Source of the DNA: an uncultured candidate division Zixibacteria bacterium | GTDB lineage: Bacteria > Zixibacteria > MSB-5A5 > GN15 > FEB-12 | Assembly: GCA_913009765.1 (NCBI GenBank) | Contig: CAJVYT010000255.1 | Span: 1 to 6,472, forward strand | DNA: 6,472 nucleotides | Direction of reading: 5' to 3' | In this document: in pieces, positions 1 to 6,216 of the stretch | Position numbering within the stretch: position 1 is the stretch's first letter | Layout of the letters: each line of letters starts with the position of its first letter | The notes under the pieces: model-generated | The model's database searches: none | What the model saw: only the letters and a program-made list of their open reading frames with translations | Told to the model about the DNA's origin: nothing | Position numbers and translations under genes: made by a program

Positions 1-60
1 GAAGACGGCATACGAGATATATCAGTGTGACTGGAGTTCAGACGTGTGCTCTTCCGATCT
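1..60. other. Illumina TruSeq P7 adapter (artefact), left end
   Basis: This is library adapter, not genomic DNA. Bases 1-18 are part of the P7 flow-cell sequence, 19-26 (ATATCAGT) cover the index, and 27-60 are the TruSeq read-2 primer site ending in CTCTTCCGATCT. It is the exact reverse complement of 6389-6448. The index, read on the other strand as ACTGAT plus AT, agrees with TruSeq LT index 25 as I remember it. A GTG at 46 in this adapter opens a spurious start for the downstream reading frame, adding five false residues. Confidence 0.98.
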
Positions 61-1560
61 GTTTATAGTACCTACTTAGGTGGTACAGGTGCTGATGTTG
101 GATATGATATTGCCGTAGATGCTTCAGGGTCGGCATACGTAGTAGGAAGAACAAATTCTACCGATTTCCCGACGCTCAACCCATATCAGGGAACGTTTCA
201 GGGTGGAGTAGACGTTTTTATAACCAAGTTGAATTCTACTGGGGACAGCTTAATTTATAGCACTTATTTGGGTGGTAGTAATCAAGATCACGGTGGGAGT
301 ATTACAGTTGGTGCTTCTGGGGTAGCGTATGTAGAGGGAAGTACAAATTCCACTGATTTTCCAACAGTTAATCCGTATATTGGAACAGCACAGGGTGGAG
401 TAGACGTTTTTATAACCAAGTTGAATTCTACTGGGGACAGCTTAATTTACAGCACTTACTTAGGTGGTAGTGATGATGATTATGGCTCTGAATTTTCAAG
501 TGGTCAGTTATGCTCAGGAATTGCAGTAGATGCTTCCACGGCAGTGTATGTGACAGGATATACAATCTCTACTGATTTTCCGACACTCAACCCATTTCAG
601 GGAACATATCAGGGTGGTTATGGTGATGCTTTTGTAACCAAGCTAAACAGTACTGGCAATAGTTTGATTTATAGTACCTACTTAGGTGGCAGTAGTAGTA
701 GTGACATTGGTTATGATATTGCAGTAGATATTTACGGGTCAGCGTATGTAACGGGGTGGACAGGTTCCACTAATTTCCCAACACTTAACCCGTATATCGG
801 AACAAAGCAAGGGGGAACTGATGATTTTGTCACTAAATTTAACCCTGCCGGTGACAGTCTAATTTATAGTACTTACTTAGGTGGTAGTGGTATTGATTAT
901 AGCAATGCTATTGCAGTAGATGCTTCTGGGGCCGCATACATAACCGGTCGGACAAGTTCTACCGATTTCCCAATGCTCGATCCATATCAGGGAACATTTC
1001 AGGGTGGTGGTTATGGTGATGTGTATGTTACCAAATTAAACCCTACCGGTAATAGTTTGGTTTACAGCACCTACTTAGGTGGTAGTGATGATGATGAAGC
1101 TAATGCCATCGCAGTAGATACTTCCGGTGCGGTGTACGTAACTGGATATACTGCCTCTACTGATTTCCCGACAGTCAACCCATACCAAGGAACATATCAA
1201 GGAATATATGCTGATGTCTTTGTAGCTAAATTTGAACCTGTTGCTACAGGTATTACAGAATATGATTTGGATAATCTACCTTCAAATTACAAGATGTCAC
1301 AAAACTATCCGAACCCATTTAACCCAACTACTACAATCGAGTTTAATCTGCCGACAAAATCAAATGTGACTATCAATATCTATAATTTACTCGGACAACA
1401 AATACAGCAACTTGTCAACCAAGAATATTCTGCAGGCAACTACAGGATTACGTGGGATGGCAAAACATCTGACGGTATACAAACTGCAACCGGTATTTAT
1501 TTCTACCGTCTTGAGACGAATAATTATGTTGAGACTAAAAAGATGCTATTACTGAAATAA
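61..1560 (+). CDS. Secreted SBBP-repeat beta-propeller protein with T9SS type A sorting domain, 5'-truncated
   Basis: This is the C-terminal part (about 499 residues) of a larger extracellular protein; the true start and signal peptide are missing because the contig ends in adapter. Six consecutive units of 60-74 residues each begin YSTYLGG, then carry an AVDASG-xAYVTG core, a STDFPT motif and an F-(V/I)-T-K-(L/F) strand. This is the SBBP family, thought to form beta-propeller blades. After a short linker, codons from about 1297 to the stop form a sorting domain: SQNYPNPFNPTTTI, then NIYNLLGQQ, a WDGKTSDG turn, GIYFYRLE and a basic end (KKMLLLK). In FCB bacteria such domains direct export through the type IX secretion system and attachment to, or release from, the cell surface. 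The ligand or substrate cannot be read from the sequence. The gene ends at a strong terminator, and no other gene is visible in its transcription unit. Confidence 0.9.
   Translation, partial: VYSTYLGGTGADVGYDIAVDASGSAYVVGRTNSTDFPTLNPYQGTFQGGVDVFITKLNSTGDSLIYSTYLGGSNQDHGGSITVGASGVAYVEGSTNSTDFPTVNPYIGTAQGGVDVFITKLNSTGDSLIYSTYLGGSDDDYGSEFSSGQLCSGIAVDASTAVYVTGYTISTDFPTLNPFQGTYQGGYGDAFVTKLNSTGNSLIYSTYLGGSSSSDIGYDIAVDIYGSAYVTGWTGSTNFPTLNPYIGTKQGGTDDFVTKFNPAGDSLIYSTYLGGSGIDYSNAIAVDASGAAYITGRTSSTDFPMLDPYQGTFQGGGYGDVYVTKLNPTGNSLVYSTYLGGSDDDEANAIAVDTSGAVYVTGYTASTDFPTVNPYQGTYQGIYADVFVAKFEPVATGITEYDLDNLPSNYKMSQNYPNPFNPTTTIEFNLPTKSNVTINIYNLLGQQIQQLVNQEYSAGNYRITWDGKTSDGIQTATGIYFYRLETNNYVETKKMLLLK
64..1242 (+). 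repeat. Six tandem SBBP propeller-blade units
   Basis: The units start at 64, 256, 448, 670, 865 and 1063 and measure 192, 192, 222, 195, 198 and about 180 nt. Each opens with codons for YSTYLGG. Unit 3 is longest because of an insertion after its acidic DDDY turn. Since a propeller usually has more blades and the first unit abuts the adapter, further blades were probably lost from the contig. Confidence 0.9.
199..449 (+). repeat. 59-nt exact direct repeat between blade units 1 and 2
   Basis: Bases 199-257 are identical to 391-449, an offset of 192 nt that equals exactly one blade. The block encodes QGGVDVFITKLNSTGDSLI. Other unit pairs are similar but interrupted by synonymous and missense changes, so this pair looks recently copied or converted. 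The exact repeat is also long enough to mislead a short-k assembly of the blade count. Confidence 0.85.
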
Positions 1561-1581
1561 CAACTACAAATTATTAAAAAT

Positions 1582-1616
1582 AAAAGGCAGAACCTTCACA
1601 AGTCCTGCCTTTTTTT
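1582..1616. terminator. Bidirectional intrinsic terminator between convergent genes
   Basis: AAAAGGCAG (1582-1590) pairs with CTGCCTTTT (1605-1613) around a 14-nt loop. On the plus strand the stem runs into seven T's (1610-1616). On the minus strand the same stem is followed by CCTTTTATTTTT. It lies 21 nt after the stop of the beta-propeller gene and beyond the stop of the minus-strand gene, so it can serve both. Confidence 0.85.
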
Positions 1617-1655
1617 GATATACAAACCTAATTATTAGAATATTTGAGAGATTAC

Positions 1656-2771
1656 TTAATTTTTTTTAAAAAGTTTATAGATACCATAAAAAGGTAAATA
1701 AGGGACAGCTGCTCCATATGATAGAGCTTTTAACAAGAAATTTCGATTATCATATGCCCCTAACCTTCTTCTTTCATTATGGTCAATATCGTTAAGATCG
1801 ATGTTTTCCAAATGAAAGGCAATTCCTAAATCCCAAAAATGTTTATTGAATCTAAATAAGTATCTTGTCCCAAATTTCCCTGGAATACCAGCAACTATGG
1901 GTGAAAAAAATTCAATAGCATGATATCCATTTTGAAAATCAGTAAATTGATATCCAATCCTGCCAAATGTCGTTTCCGAAGCTATTCCAATATCAAAAGT
2001 CATTTCTTCAAATTGATTCTGAATACTATCAATGTCATATTTGAATGTATTCTTCTTTAACCCACCATAAATTTGCGGACAATAATTCTTGTATCGGCTT
2101 AGGTAGTATCTCAACTCAAACCTAAATGGTTCGCTCAAAACATATTTTTTTCTACCTTCTGTTAAGTGGGTGGAGATTTGTCCACGCCAGTTGCCTGAGT
2201 TTAATTCAAGTGAAAAGCCCCATGTAATTAATAATTTACTGGTGGAATAGTCTTTGTTCTTATAGTATCCATAACCAGGGTAGATAAGGCTCATTCCGAT
2301 TCCAAACCAGATATTAGTCTCGTCAGAACTTTCATAAAGATACGCAACATTACCAGAATCATCAGTATAGCATCCTGATATACCATAGTAAATTTCGTTC
2401 GTATGTGAATCATCAGGGTGAATAATTATTTTTCCCTTTATGTGTAATCTATCATTCGATAAATCTATCTTTTGATTTTTGTGTTCATTTTGTAGAGTGT
2501 CAGAAATTTTGTAGATGTTTAAGCTGAGCGTATCAAAAGTGTTATTTGGCTGAAGGAGACGTAAGTTTCTATAACTACTTACAGATATAAACGCTGAGTC
2601 AATTTGAGCATGAAGAAAAACGATATCATATCTTACGACAGTCTTGTGGTTTTCTGTTGTCTTATAGATTGTACCTTGAATTTGTGGCTTTTTCTTTTCA
2701 ACAGCAAAGCTATTTTGCGAAAATATCAGAAGTATAATAAAGATGTATTGTGTGAGTTTTCTCTCAGTCAT
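1656..2771 (-). CDS. Exported protein of unknown function, probably outer-membrane associated
   Basis: I do not recognise the family of this 371-residue protein. The N-terminus is a good Sec signal peptide: Lys/Arg-containing MTERK, a hydrophobic stretch (residues 9-17), then QNSFA with likely signal peptidase I cleavage after A23. There is no lipobox cysteine. Residues about 24-150 look like a soluble beta-rich region. From about 150 on there are repeated amphipathic, aromatic- and glycine-rich strands (for example NIWFGIGMSLIYPGYGYY, FRFELRYYLSRY, GKFGTRYLFRF, FWDLGIAFHLE) typical of small outer-membrane beta-barrels. The C-terminus (KLFKKN) lacks the usual terminal aromatic residue, so a barrel is inferred, not shown. 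The gene looks AT-richer than its neighbours. The ATG at 2771 is the only reasonable start because it includes the signal peptide. No Shine-Dalgarno sequence precedes it, which fits the promoter placed directly upstream. Confidence 0.8.
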   Translation of the reverse strand: MTERKLTQYIFIILLIFSQNSFAVEKKKPQIQGTIYKTTENHKTVVRYDIVFLHAQIDSAFISVSSYRNLRLLQPNNTFDTLSLNIYKISDTLQNEHKNQKIDLSNDRLHIKGKIIIHPDDSHTNEIYYGISGCYTDDSGNVAYLYESSDETNIWFGIGMSLIYPGYGYYKNKDYSTSKLLITWGFSLELNSGNWRGQISTHLTEGRKKYVLSEPFRFELRYYLSRYKNYCPQIYGGLKKNTFKYDIDSIQNQFEEMTFDIGIASETTFGRIGYQFTDFQNGYHAIEFFSPIVAGIPGKFGTRYLFRFNKHFWDLGIAFHLENIDLNDIDHNERRRLGAYDNRNFLLKALSYGAAVPYLPFYGIYKLFKKN

Positions 2772-2777
2772 TTATCT

Positions 2778-2806
2778 ATTATATCTGAAGCCATTATTTT
2801 TGTCAA
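2778..2806 (-). promoter_or_regulatory. Consensus sigma-70 promoter giving a leaderless start
   Basis: On the minus strand TTGACA (2806-2801) is followed after exactly 17 nt by TATAAT (2783-2778), both perfect consensus hexamers. Six bases (AGATAA) separate the -10 from the ATG of the exported-protein gene. Transcription would therefore start at or within a base of the A of the start codon, giving a leaderless mRNA. This explains the missing ribosome binding site. Confidence 0.8.
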
Positions 2807-2868
2807 CCCACAACAGTCTAATTCCACAACGACTTAGCAAATAAATCTGTCTATTTTCAAAATCACTC

Positions 2869-2897
2869 TTGACAACTGCACAAATGTGCAGTATTAT
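2869..2897 (+). promoter_or_regulatory. Sigma-70-type promoter of the zinc-ribbon/helicase region
   Basis: TTGACA (2869-2874), a 17-nt spacer and TATTAT (2892-2897) make a strong promoter reading rightward. The start would be near 2904, giving a leader of about 130 nt before the ATG at 3035. The spacer is occupied by a perfect palindrome, so the promoter is very likely repressed by a dimeric DNA-binding protein. Confidence 0.75.
2875..2892. promoter_or_regulatory. Candidate LexA (SOS) box overlapping the promoter
   Basis: ACTGCACA (2875-2882), AA, then TGTGCAGT (2885-2892) is a perfect inverted repeat of 8-bp arms. It lies precisely between the -35 and -10 hexamers. Its core TGCACAAATGTGCA fits TGCNCN4GTGCA, the LexA-binding motif I remember for Fibrobacter succinogenes, at every fixed position. 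It also has the CTG-N10-CAG frame of the gammaproteobacterial box. A repressor bound here would block RNA polymerase. No lexA gene is in the window, so the regulator is inferred; another dimeric repressor is possible. Confidence 0.6.
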
Positions 2898-2924
2898 GAT
2901 TTTACGAGAAATGAACGACTACAA

Positions 2925-2955
2925 AAGTCACCCTGAGCGGAGTCGAAGGGGGCTT
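2925..2955 (+). repeat. Short palindromic repeat, copy 1
   Basis: The outer arms AAGTC and GGCTT, then CCCT and AGGG, pair around the core GAGCGGAGTCGA. It lies in the 5' leader of the zinc-ribbon gene. The same core recurs at 3438-3470, and a diverged form at 6217-6247, all in the same orientation. It resembles REP-type extragenic palindromes common in environmental bacterial genomes. It has no T-run and is not a terminator. Confidence 0.7.
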
Positions 2956-2961
2956 ATAGCG

Positions 2962-2979
2962 GGTCTCAAAAGCGAGACC
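2962..2979. repeat. Small inverted repeat in the leader
   Basis: GGTCTC (2962-2967) and GAGACC (2974-2979) form a 6-bp perfect stem with loop AAAAGC, directly after palindromic repeat copy 1. There is no T-run. It may be part of the same mobile palindromic unit or a leader hairpin. Confidence 0.5.
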
Positions 2980-3021
2980 TTCCCTACAAACTAAACCAAC
3001 AGTCTTGCGGGTCAATGTAAC

Positions 3022-3026
3022 AGGAG
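3022..3026 (+). promoter_or_regulatory. Ribosome binding site fixing the zinc-ribbon gene start
   Basis: AGGAG lies 8 nt before the ATG at 3035. An in-frame TTG at 3005 would add ten residues but has no such site, so ATG 3035 is chosen. Confidence 0.8.
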
Positions 3027-3034
3027 ATAAAATC

Positions 3035-3247
3035 ATGGAAGAACAAAATGGAATCGGCTACTTGAAAAACGAATCATTTGAGGATTATTCACATCCGTAT
3101 GGAGCTTTTATCGAGGTCGGAGAATCGGTTGCTGAAAACTATGCTTATGTCAACGCTTCGACTTGTCCTGACTGTGGCGGCGGAATGGTGAAGATGGGCG
3201 GATGTTTCAGTTGTCAATCATGCGGGTTGAGTTCGTGCAGTATGTGA
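3035..3247 (+). CDS. Small zinc-ribbon protein resembling the C-terminal tail of class II ribonucleotide reductase (NrdJ)
   Basis: This is a 70-residue acidic protein whose last third holds six cysteines: C44-P-D-C47, G-G-C57-x2-C60-x2-C63-G and C68 two residues from the end. The spacing CxxC...GGCxxCxxCG...C matches, from memory, the extreme C-terminus of adenosylcobalamin-dependent ribonucleotide reductases. There a zinc-ribbon-like tail with a redox-active cysteine pair relays electrons to the active site. Here it stands alone, with a 43-residue N-terminal part (NGIGYLKNESFEDYSHPYGAF...) that I cannot assign. It could act in trans on a reductase or be a general thiol/zinc adaptor. It is first in the unit under the putative LexA-controlled promoter and has a good Shine-Dalgarno site. 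No terminator separates it from the helicase gene 256 nt downstream. The coding call is firm; the functional assignment is moderate. Confidence 0.75.
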   Translation: MEEQNGIGYLKNESFEDYSHPYGAFIEVGESVAENYAYVNASTCPDCGGGMVKMGGCFSCQSCGLSSCSM

Positions 3248-3257
3248 AGAGCATATT

Positions 3258-3286
3258 TCGACAAGGCGGACTGTATAATATATAAT
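3258..3286 (+). promoter_or_regulatory. Second candidate sigma-70 promoter, upstream of the helicase
   Basis: TCGACA (3258-3263, five of six consensus bases) is followed after 17 nt by a perfect TATAAT (3281-3286). The predicted start near 3293 falls inside the adjacent hairpin and gives a leader of about 210 nt before the helicase ATG. It would allow helicase expression independent of the upstream operator. Confidence 0.5.
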
Positions 3287-3309
3287 CGTCAGGAAAGGGT
3301 TCCTGACGA
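3286..3309. repeat. 10-bp perfect hairpin over the predicted transcription start
   Basis: TCGTCAGGAA (3286-3295) and TTCCTGACGA (3300-3309) form a perfect stem with a 4-nt loop AGGG. It abuts the TATAAT of the candidate promoter. There is no T-run on either side, so it is not a classical terminator. It could be an operator, an mRNA-stabilising 5' hairpin, or a residual processing or transcription barrier after the zinc-ribbon gene. Confidence 0.6.
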
Positions 3310-3383
3310 CGCTTGAAAGGGAGCAGGTTCTTCTGTTTCATTGCCCTGTCGGTACAAAAAGTTGTAGGTCGCGGTTCCGTTGG

Positions 3384-3405
3384 TTTGAAATCGTTAGATT
3401 TCAAA
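3384..3405. repeat. 9-bp palindrome in the helicase leader
   Basis: TTTGAAATC (3384-3392) and GATTTCAAA (3397-3405) pair around loop GTTA. Outside it, GTCGCGGTT (3368-3376) is imperfectly complementary to AAACCCGAC (3412-3420), suggesting a longer degenerate palindromic element of about 53 nt. It is probably an interspersed extragenic repeat next to palindromic repeat copy 2. Confidence 0.5.
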
Positions 3406-3437
3406 ATCGAGAAACCCGACAAGTTACCTAGCATGAT

Positions 3438-3470
3438 AAGTCACTCTGAGCGGAGTCGAAGGGGAGACTT
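3438..3470 (+). repeat. Short palindromic repeat, copy 2
   Basis: The arms AAGTC and GACTT are perfectly complementary, with inner CTCT/AGGG (one G-T pair) around the same GAGCGGAGTCGA core as copy 1. It ends 33 nt before the helicase start codon, so it is transcribed in the leader and lies close to the ribosome-entry region. Confidence 0.7.
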
Positions 3471-3503
3471 AAAAACAACAACAACAGAAAGCGGGCATGA
3501 TTT

Positions 3504-6209
3504 ATGAAAGTGGGCGATTTAGAGAAATACGGAATACCGTCTCGAGTTATCAAGAGATGGCGGACACGGCAGGGAGAATATCTTCTGCCGGTTCAGCAAA
3601 CAGCGGTTCAGAAAAAATTGCTCGGAAATTCGGGCGAATGGCAAAAACAAAAGGAGCATAATATGATTATTTCAGCACCAACATCATCGGGCAAATCATT
3701 TTGTGCTGAAATGTCGGCTATACAGTCGCTTGCCTCTCGGCATAAAGTTGTCATGCTTTTTCCGCTCAAATCTCTCATTGAAGAAAAGTACCGTCTGTTT
3801 GATGAAACCTATGCTCCGCTTGGTATCAAGACACTTATTTTAACCGGAGATCATCCCGAAAATGACAAACTTTTTCTCTTTGGTGATTATCATATTGCCC
3901 TTTGTATTTATGAAAAATTTGACAGTTTTTTAACATCCTCATTAGACATCTTAAAAAATATAGGACTGGTTGTTGTTGATGAAATTCAAACAATTGCCGA
4001 GCCGGGACGAGGAGCAGTTTTAGAACAACTGCTGACAAAAATAAAAAGCTCTGTGTATACACCTTCAATTCTTGGTCTTTCGGCTGTTATCGGTGATGAC
4101 AACTCATCGGCTGGCAAACTCGCATCGTGGCTTGATGCATCTGTTGTGGAAGAACGGATACGTCCGGTTGAACTGATTCGAGGAGTGGCGGCAGAGGGAA
4201 CATATCGATTCCGTTCGTTTAATAGTCATATTGACGGTGAAGAGTCGTTTGAATCAACAGATGCTTCTGATGATCCATTTGAGCTGTTTACAAGGCAGGT
4301 TAAGACAAGTTGCGGTTCTACGCTTATCTTTTTGAAATCCCGCATAGAGACAGTTAATGCTGCTCTGAAACTGGCGTATGTGGTAGACTGGCAAGAAGCG
4401 ACCGAAGCGATTGAAAAATTATCATCAGAAGAACCGTCGTTTTTAGTGCGGTCTCTCAAGCAGGCGTTAAGTAAGGGAGTTGCATTTCACAATGCTGACT
4501 TGACTCAAAAACAGCGTACCGTTATCGAGCAAGCATTTATTAATAAAGAGATTAAGGCAATATTCTCAACTACTACTTTAGCAATGGGGGTGAATCTTCC
4601 TGCCGATACCGTCTATTTGGAAACTCTGAAATATGCCTCCGGCAAGTACGGCGGTAAGCCGTCATTGGTACCTGTGAGCAGAGCGGAATTTGATAATATG
4701 ACCGGTCGAGCCGGACGTCTTCTTTCAGGTGGTTTGCAGTCTAAGGGAAAAGCTATTGTTTTGGCACGGTCTGAATTTGACCGAGATATTTTATGGAGCA
4801 GCTATATTTCCTGTGAACAGTCTGAAGAGTTTGAGTCGGCATTTTATTCTCGTCCGATTGAGGATTGGCTGCTCAATATGATTGCAAGCGGTCTGATAAC
4901 ATCTCGGAACAATAAAGATGCGGAAGCTCTGTTTGCCAAGACATTCTGTGGGCAGTTTGGTGGTCTGGCGAATGATTTTCCGGCATTGTTTGACCAACTT
5001 GTAATGCTTGGTATGGTAGTAGAGGATTCGGCAACATCGCTGTTGGCTGTTACTCCGTTTGGACGGGCGGCGACAAAGTATAATCTTTCGGTGAGTGAGG
5101 CAACCTACTATCGGTATGTTGTCAACGAAAATATTCCTGATTCTCCATTTGGCTGGCTGTCGCTTGTGTTGAGCGGAACAGGCTGGTCACTTCCGCCGTC
5201 AATATTGAATCGTTATGAGCAGTTGTCGGGAACTCCGCTTCGTATGTTCTATCAAGAATATGAGTCATTTGCCGATGAAGCGGTCTTGTTGTTAGGGGAA
5301 AATTATAGACATAAACCACTTTCCTTTCGTCAGGCTGCTTCTTTAAAAGCAGTACTCTTGCTTGAGCAGTGGCGTCAGTTAGTGCCGGTGCAGACATTGG
5401 AAGAACGGTTTCAAATGCATCTTGGGCAGATTATGTCGCTTGGGGAAACAGCCGGTCATCTGTTATTGTCAGTGTCTGAGCTTATACAGTCGGAAGAACA
5501 TGATATGCCGTTAAAGAAAAAATTGGCTGATTTGTCATTTTCGGTTCGGTTTGGTTTGCCGGCTGAGTTTCGAGCTGTGTATGAAAGTTTTGGGGATTTA
5601 TTGAATCGGTCAGATTTTTCGGTTTTACAAAATGCAGGCATTATGAGTTTGGGTGACTTCTGTGCTATGGAAGAGTCAGTCCAAAAAATGTTTCTTATAG
5701 GAAAAGATAAGTTGATGAAAATCAACGAGAAAATAGAACTAATTAAAGAGGAGGTTCAGATGGATTCTCGAACCAACAGTGTTGCAGTAAACGATGCCGG
5801 TATGATGTCAATGATGTTTAGCGAGCCGGAAATGATTGAAATTGACGGGTCATATGAGAGTGAGCGGTATTTGATTAAGATAAACGGTCTTCCGGTTCGT
5901 CTCACGGGAAAGTCGTTTAAGTATTTTATCAAACTTGCTTGGTCACGAGTGTATGGTGAATCGGGATGGATTTACAAAGATGAAATCGAAAATGGGTTTA
6001 ATCAAGCGAGATATTTATATCGAATGAAAAACGAAGTCGGGCGTGGAGTAAGCTCTGACTGGTCTATTTTTGAAAATAATCGGTTAGGCTATTATCGACT
6101 GAATATTGATCCGTCTAAGATTAAAATCAATATGGAAAATATCAAAAATCATCCTGATTATGAAGTCCGTATGTTGGTTGAATCGGGGCGGATGAGTAAT
6201 TTAAATTAA
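3504..6209 (+). CDS. Hel308/Ski2-like SF2 DNA helicase with extra C-terminal winged helix
   Basis: This 901-residue ATP-dependent helicase is of the Hel308 (Ski2-like) type, a group that acts on stalled or damaged forks. Visible motifs: Q-like LLPVQQTAV (27-35), Walker A APTSSGKS (58-65), Ia FPLKSLIEEKY (86-96), Walker B DEIQ (159-162), III LSAVI (192-196), IV TLIFLKSR (273-280), GVAFHNADL (325-333), V STTTLAMGVNLPADTVYL (355-372) and VI MTGRAGR (399-405). A winged-helix and ratchet-like helical region (about 440-690) follows, then a helix-hairpin-helix-like segment (about 700-747). Residues about 786-870 (YLIKINGLPVRLTGKSF, GWIYKDEI, ENNRLGYYRL) look like an OmpR/PhoB-type winged helix, not part of standard Hel308. 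Oddities are DEIQ instead of DEIH/DEVH and SAV instead of SAT. The ATG at 3504 starts a typical Hel308 N-terminus (VGDLEKYGIPSRVI) but has no clear Shine-Dalgarno site. A bacterial defence helicase such as Hachiman HamB is an alternative, but no HamA partner is present. Confidence 0.88.
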   Translation: MKVGDLEKYGIPSRVIKRWRTRQGEYLLPVQQTAVQKKLLGNSGEWQKQKEHNMIISAPTSSGKSFCAEMSAIQSLASRHKVVMLFPLKSLIEEKYRLFDETYAPLGIKTLILTGDHPENDKLFLFGDYHIALCIYEKFDSFLTSSLDILKNIGLVVVDEIQTIAEPGRGAVLEQLLTKIKSSVYTPSILGLSAVIGDDNSSAGKLASWLDASVVEERIRPVELIRGVAAEGTYRFRSFNSHIDGEESFESTDASDDPFELFTRQVKTSCGSTLIFLKSRIETVNAALKLAYVVDWQEATEAIEKLSSEEPSFLVRSLKQALSKGVAFHNADLTQKQRTVIEQAFINKEIKAIFSTTTLAMGVNLPADTVYLETLKYASGKYGGKPSLVPVSRAEFDNMTGRAGRLLSGGLQSKGKAIVLARSEFDRDILWSSYISCEQSEEFESAFYSRPIEDWLLNMIASGLITSRNNKDAEALFAKTFCGQFGGLANDFPALFDQLVMLGMVVEDSATSLLAVTPFGRAATKYNLSVSEATYYRYVVNENIPDSPFGWLSLVLSGTGWSLPPSILNRYEQLSGTPLRMFYQEYESFADEAVLLLGENYRHKPLSFRQAASLKAVLLLEQWRQLVPVQTLEERFQMHLGQIMSLGETAGHLLLSVSELIQSEEHDMPLKKKLADLSFSVRFGLPAEFRAVYESFGDLLNRSDFSVLQNAGIMSLGDFCAMEESVQKMFLIGKDKLMKINEKIELIKEEVQMDSRTNSVAVNDAGMMSMMFSEPEMIEIDGSYESERYLIKINGLPVRLTGKSFKYFIKLAWSRVYGESGWIYKDEIENGFNQARYLYRMKNEVGRGVSSDWSIFENNRLGYYRLNIDPSKIKINMENIKNHPDYEVRMLVESGRMSNLN

Positions 6210-6216
6210 ACTTTTT

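Noticed and set aside
2604..2837. 77-residue plus-strand reading frame
   Set aside because: It lies mostly antisense to the 5' end of the exported-protein gene, covers that gene's strong promoter, and has no recognisable domain.
2904..3034. Cobalamin riboswitch or NrdR box before the reductase-tail-like gene
   Set aside because: I see no B12-box-like conserved sequence and no NrdR-type palindrome; the leader holds only the short palindromic repeat and a 6-bp hairpin.
3286..3309. Intrinsic terminator after the zinc-ribbon gene
   Set aside because: The stem is perfect, but neither strand has a T-run after it, so classical termination is not supported.
3207..3434. 75-residue minus-strand reading frame between the zinc-ribbon and helicase genes
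   Set aside because: It crosses hairpins and the candidate promoter, overlaps the end of the zinc-ribbon gene and shows no protein-like features.
3313..3507. 64-residue plus-strand reading frame overlapping the helicase start by ATGA
   Set aside because: It begins at a TTG without a Shine-Dalgarno site, and its translation runs through the palindromic repeats (SHSERSRRGD is what the repeat encodes). The ATGA overlap could give translational coupling, but nothing else supports it as a gene.
3035..6209. Hachiman (HamA-HamB) or another named phage-defence system
   Set aside because: The helicase is of a broadly similar class, but the neighbouring 70-residue zinc ribbon is not a HamA/DUF1837 nuclease, and no methylase, nuclease or other defence partner lies in the window.
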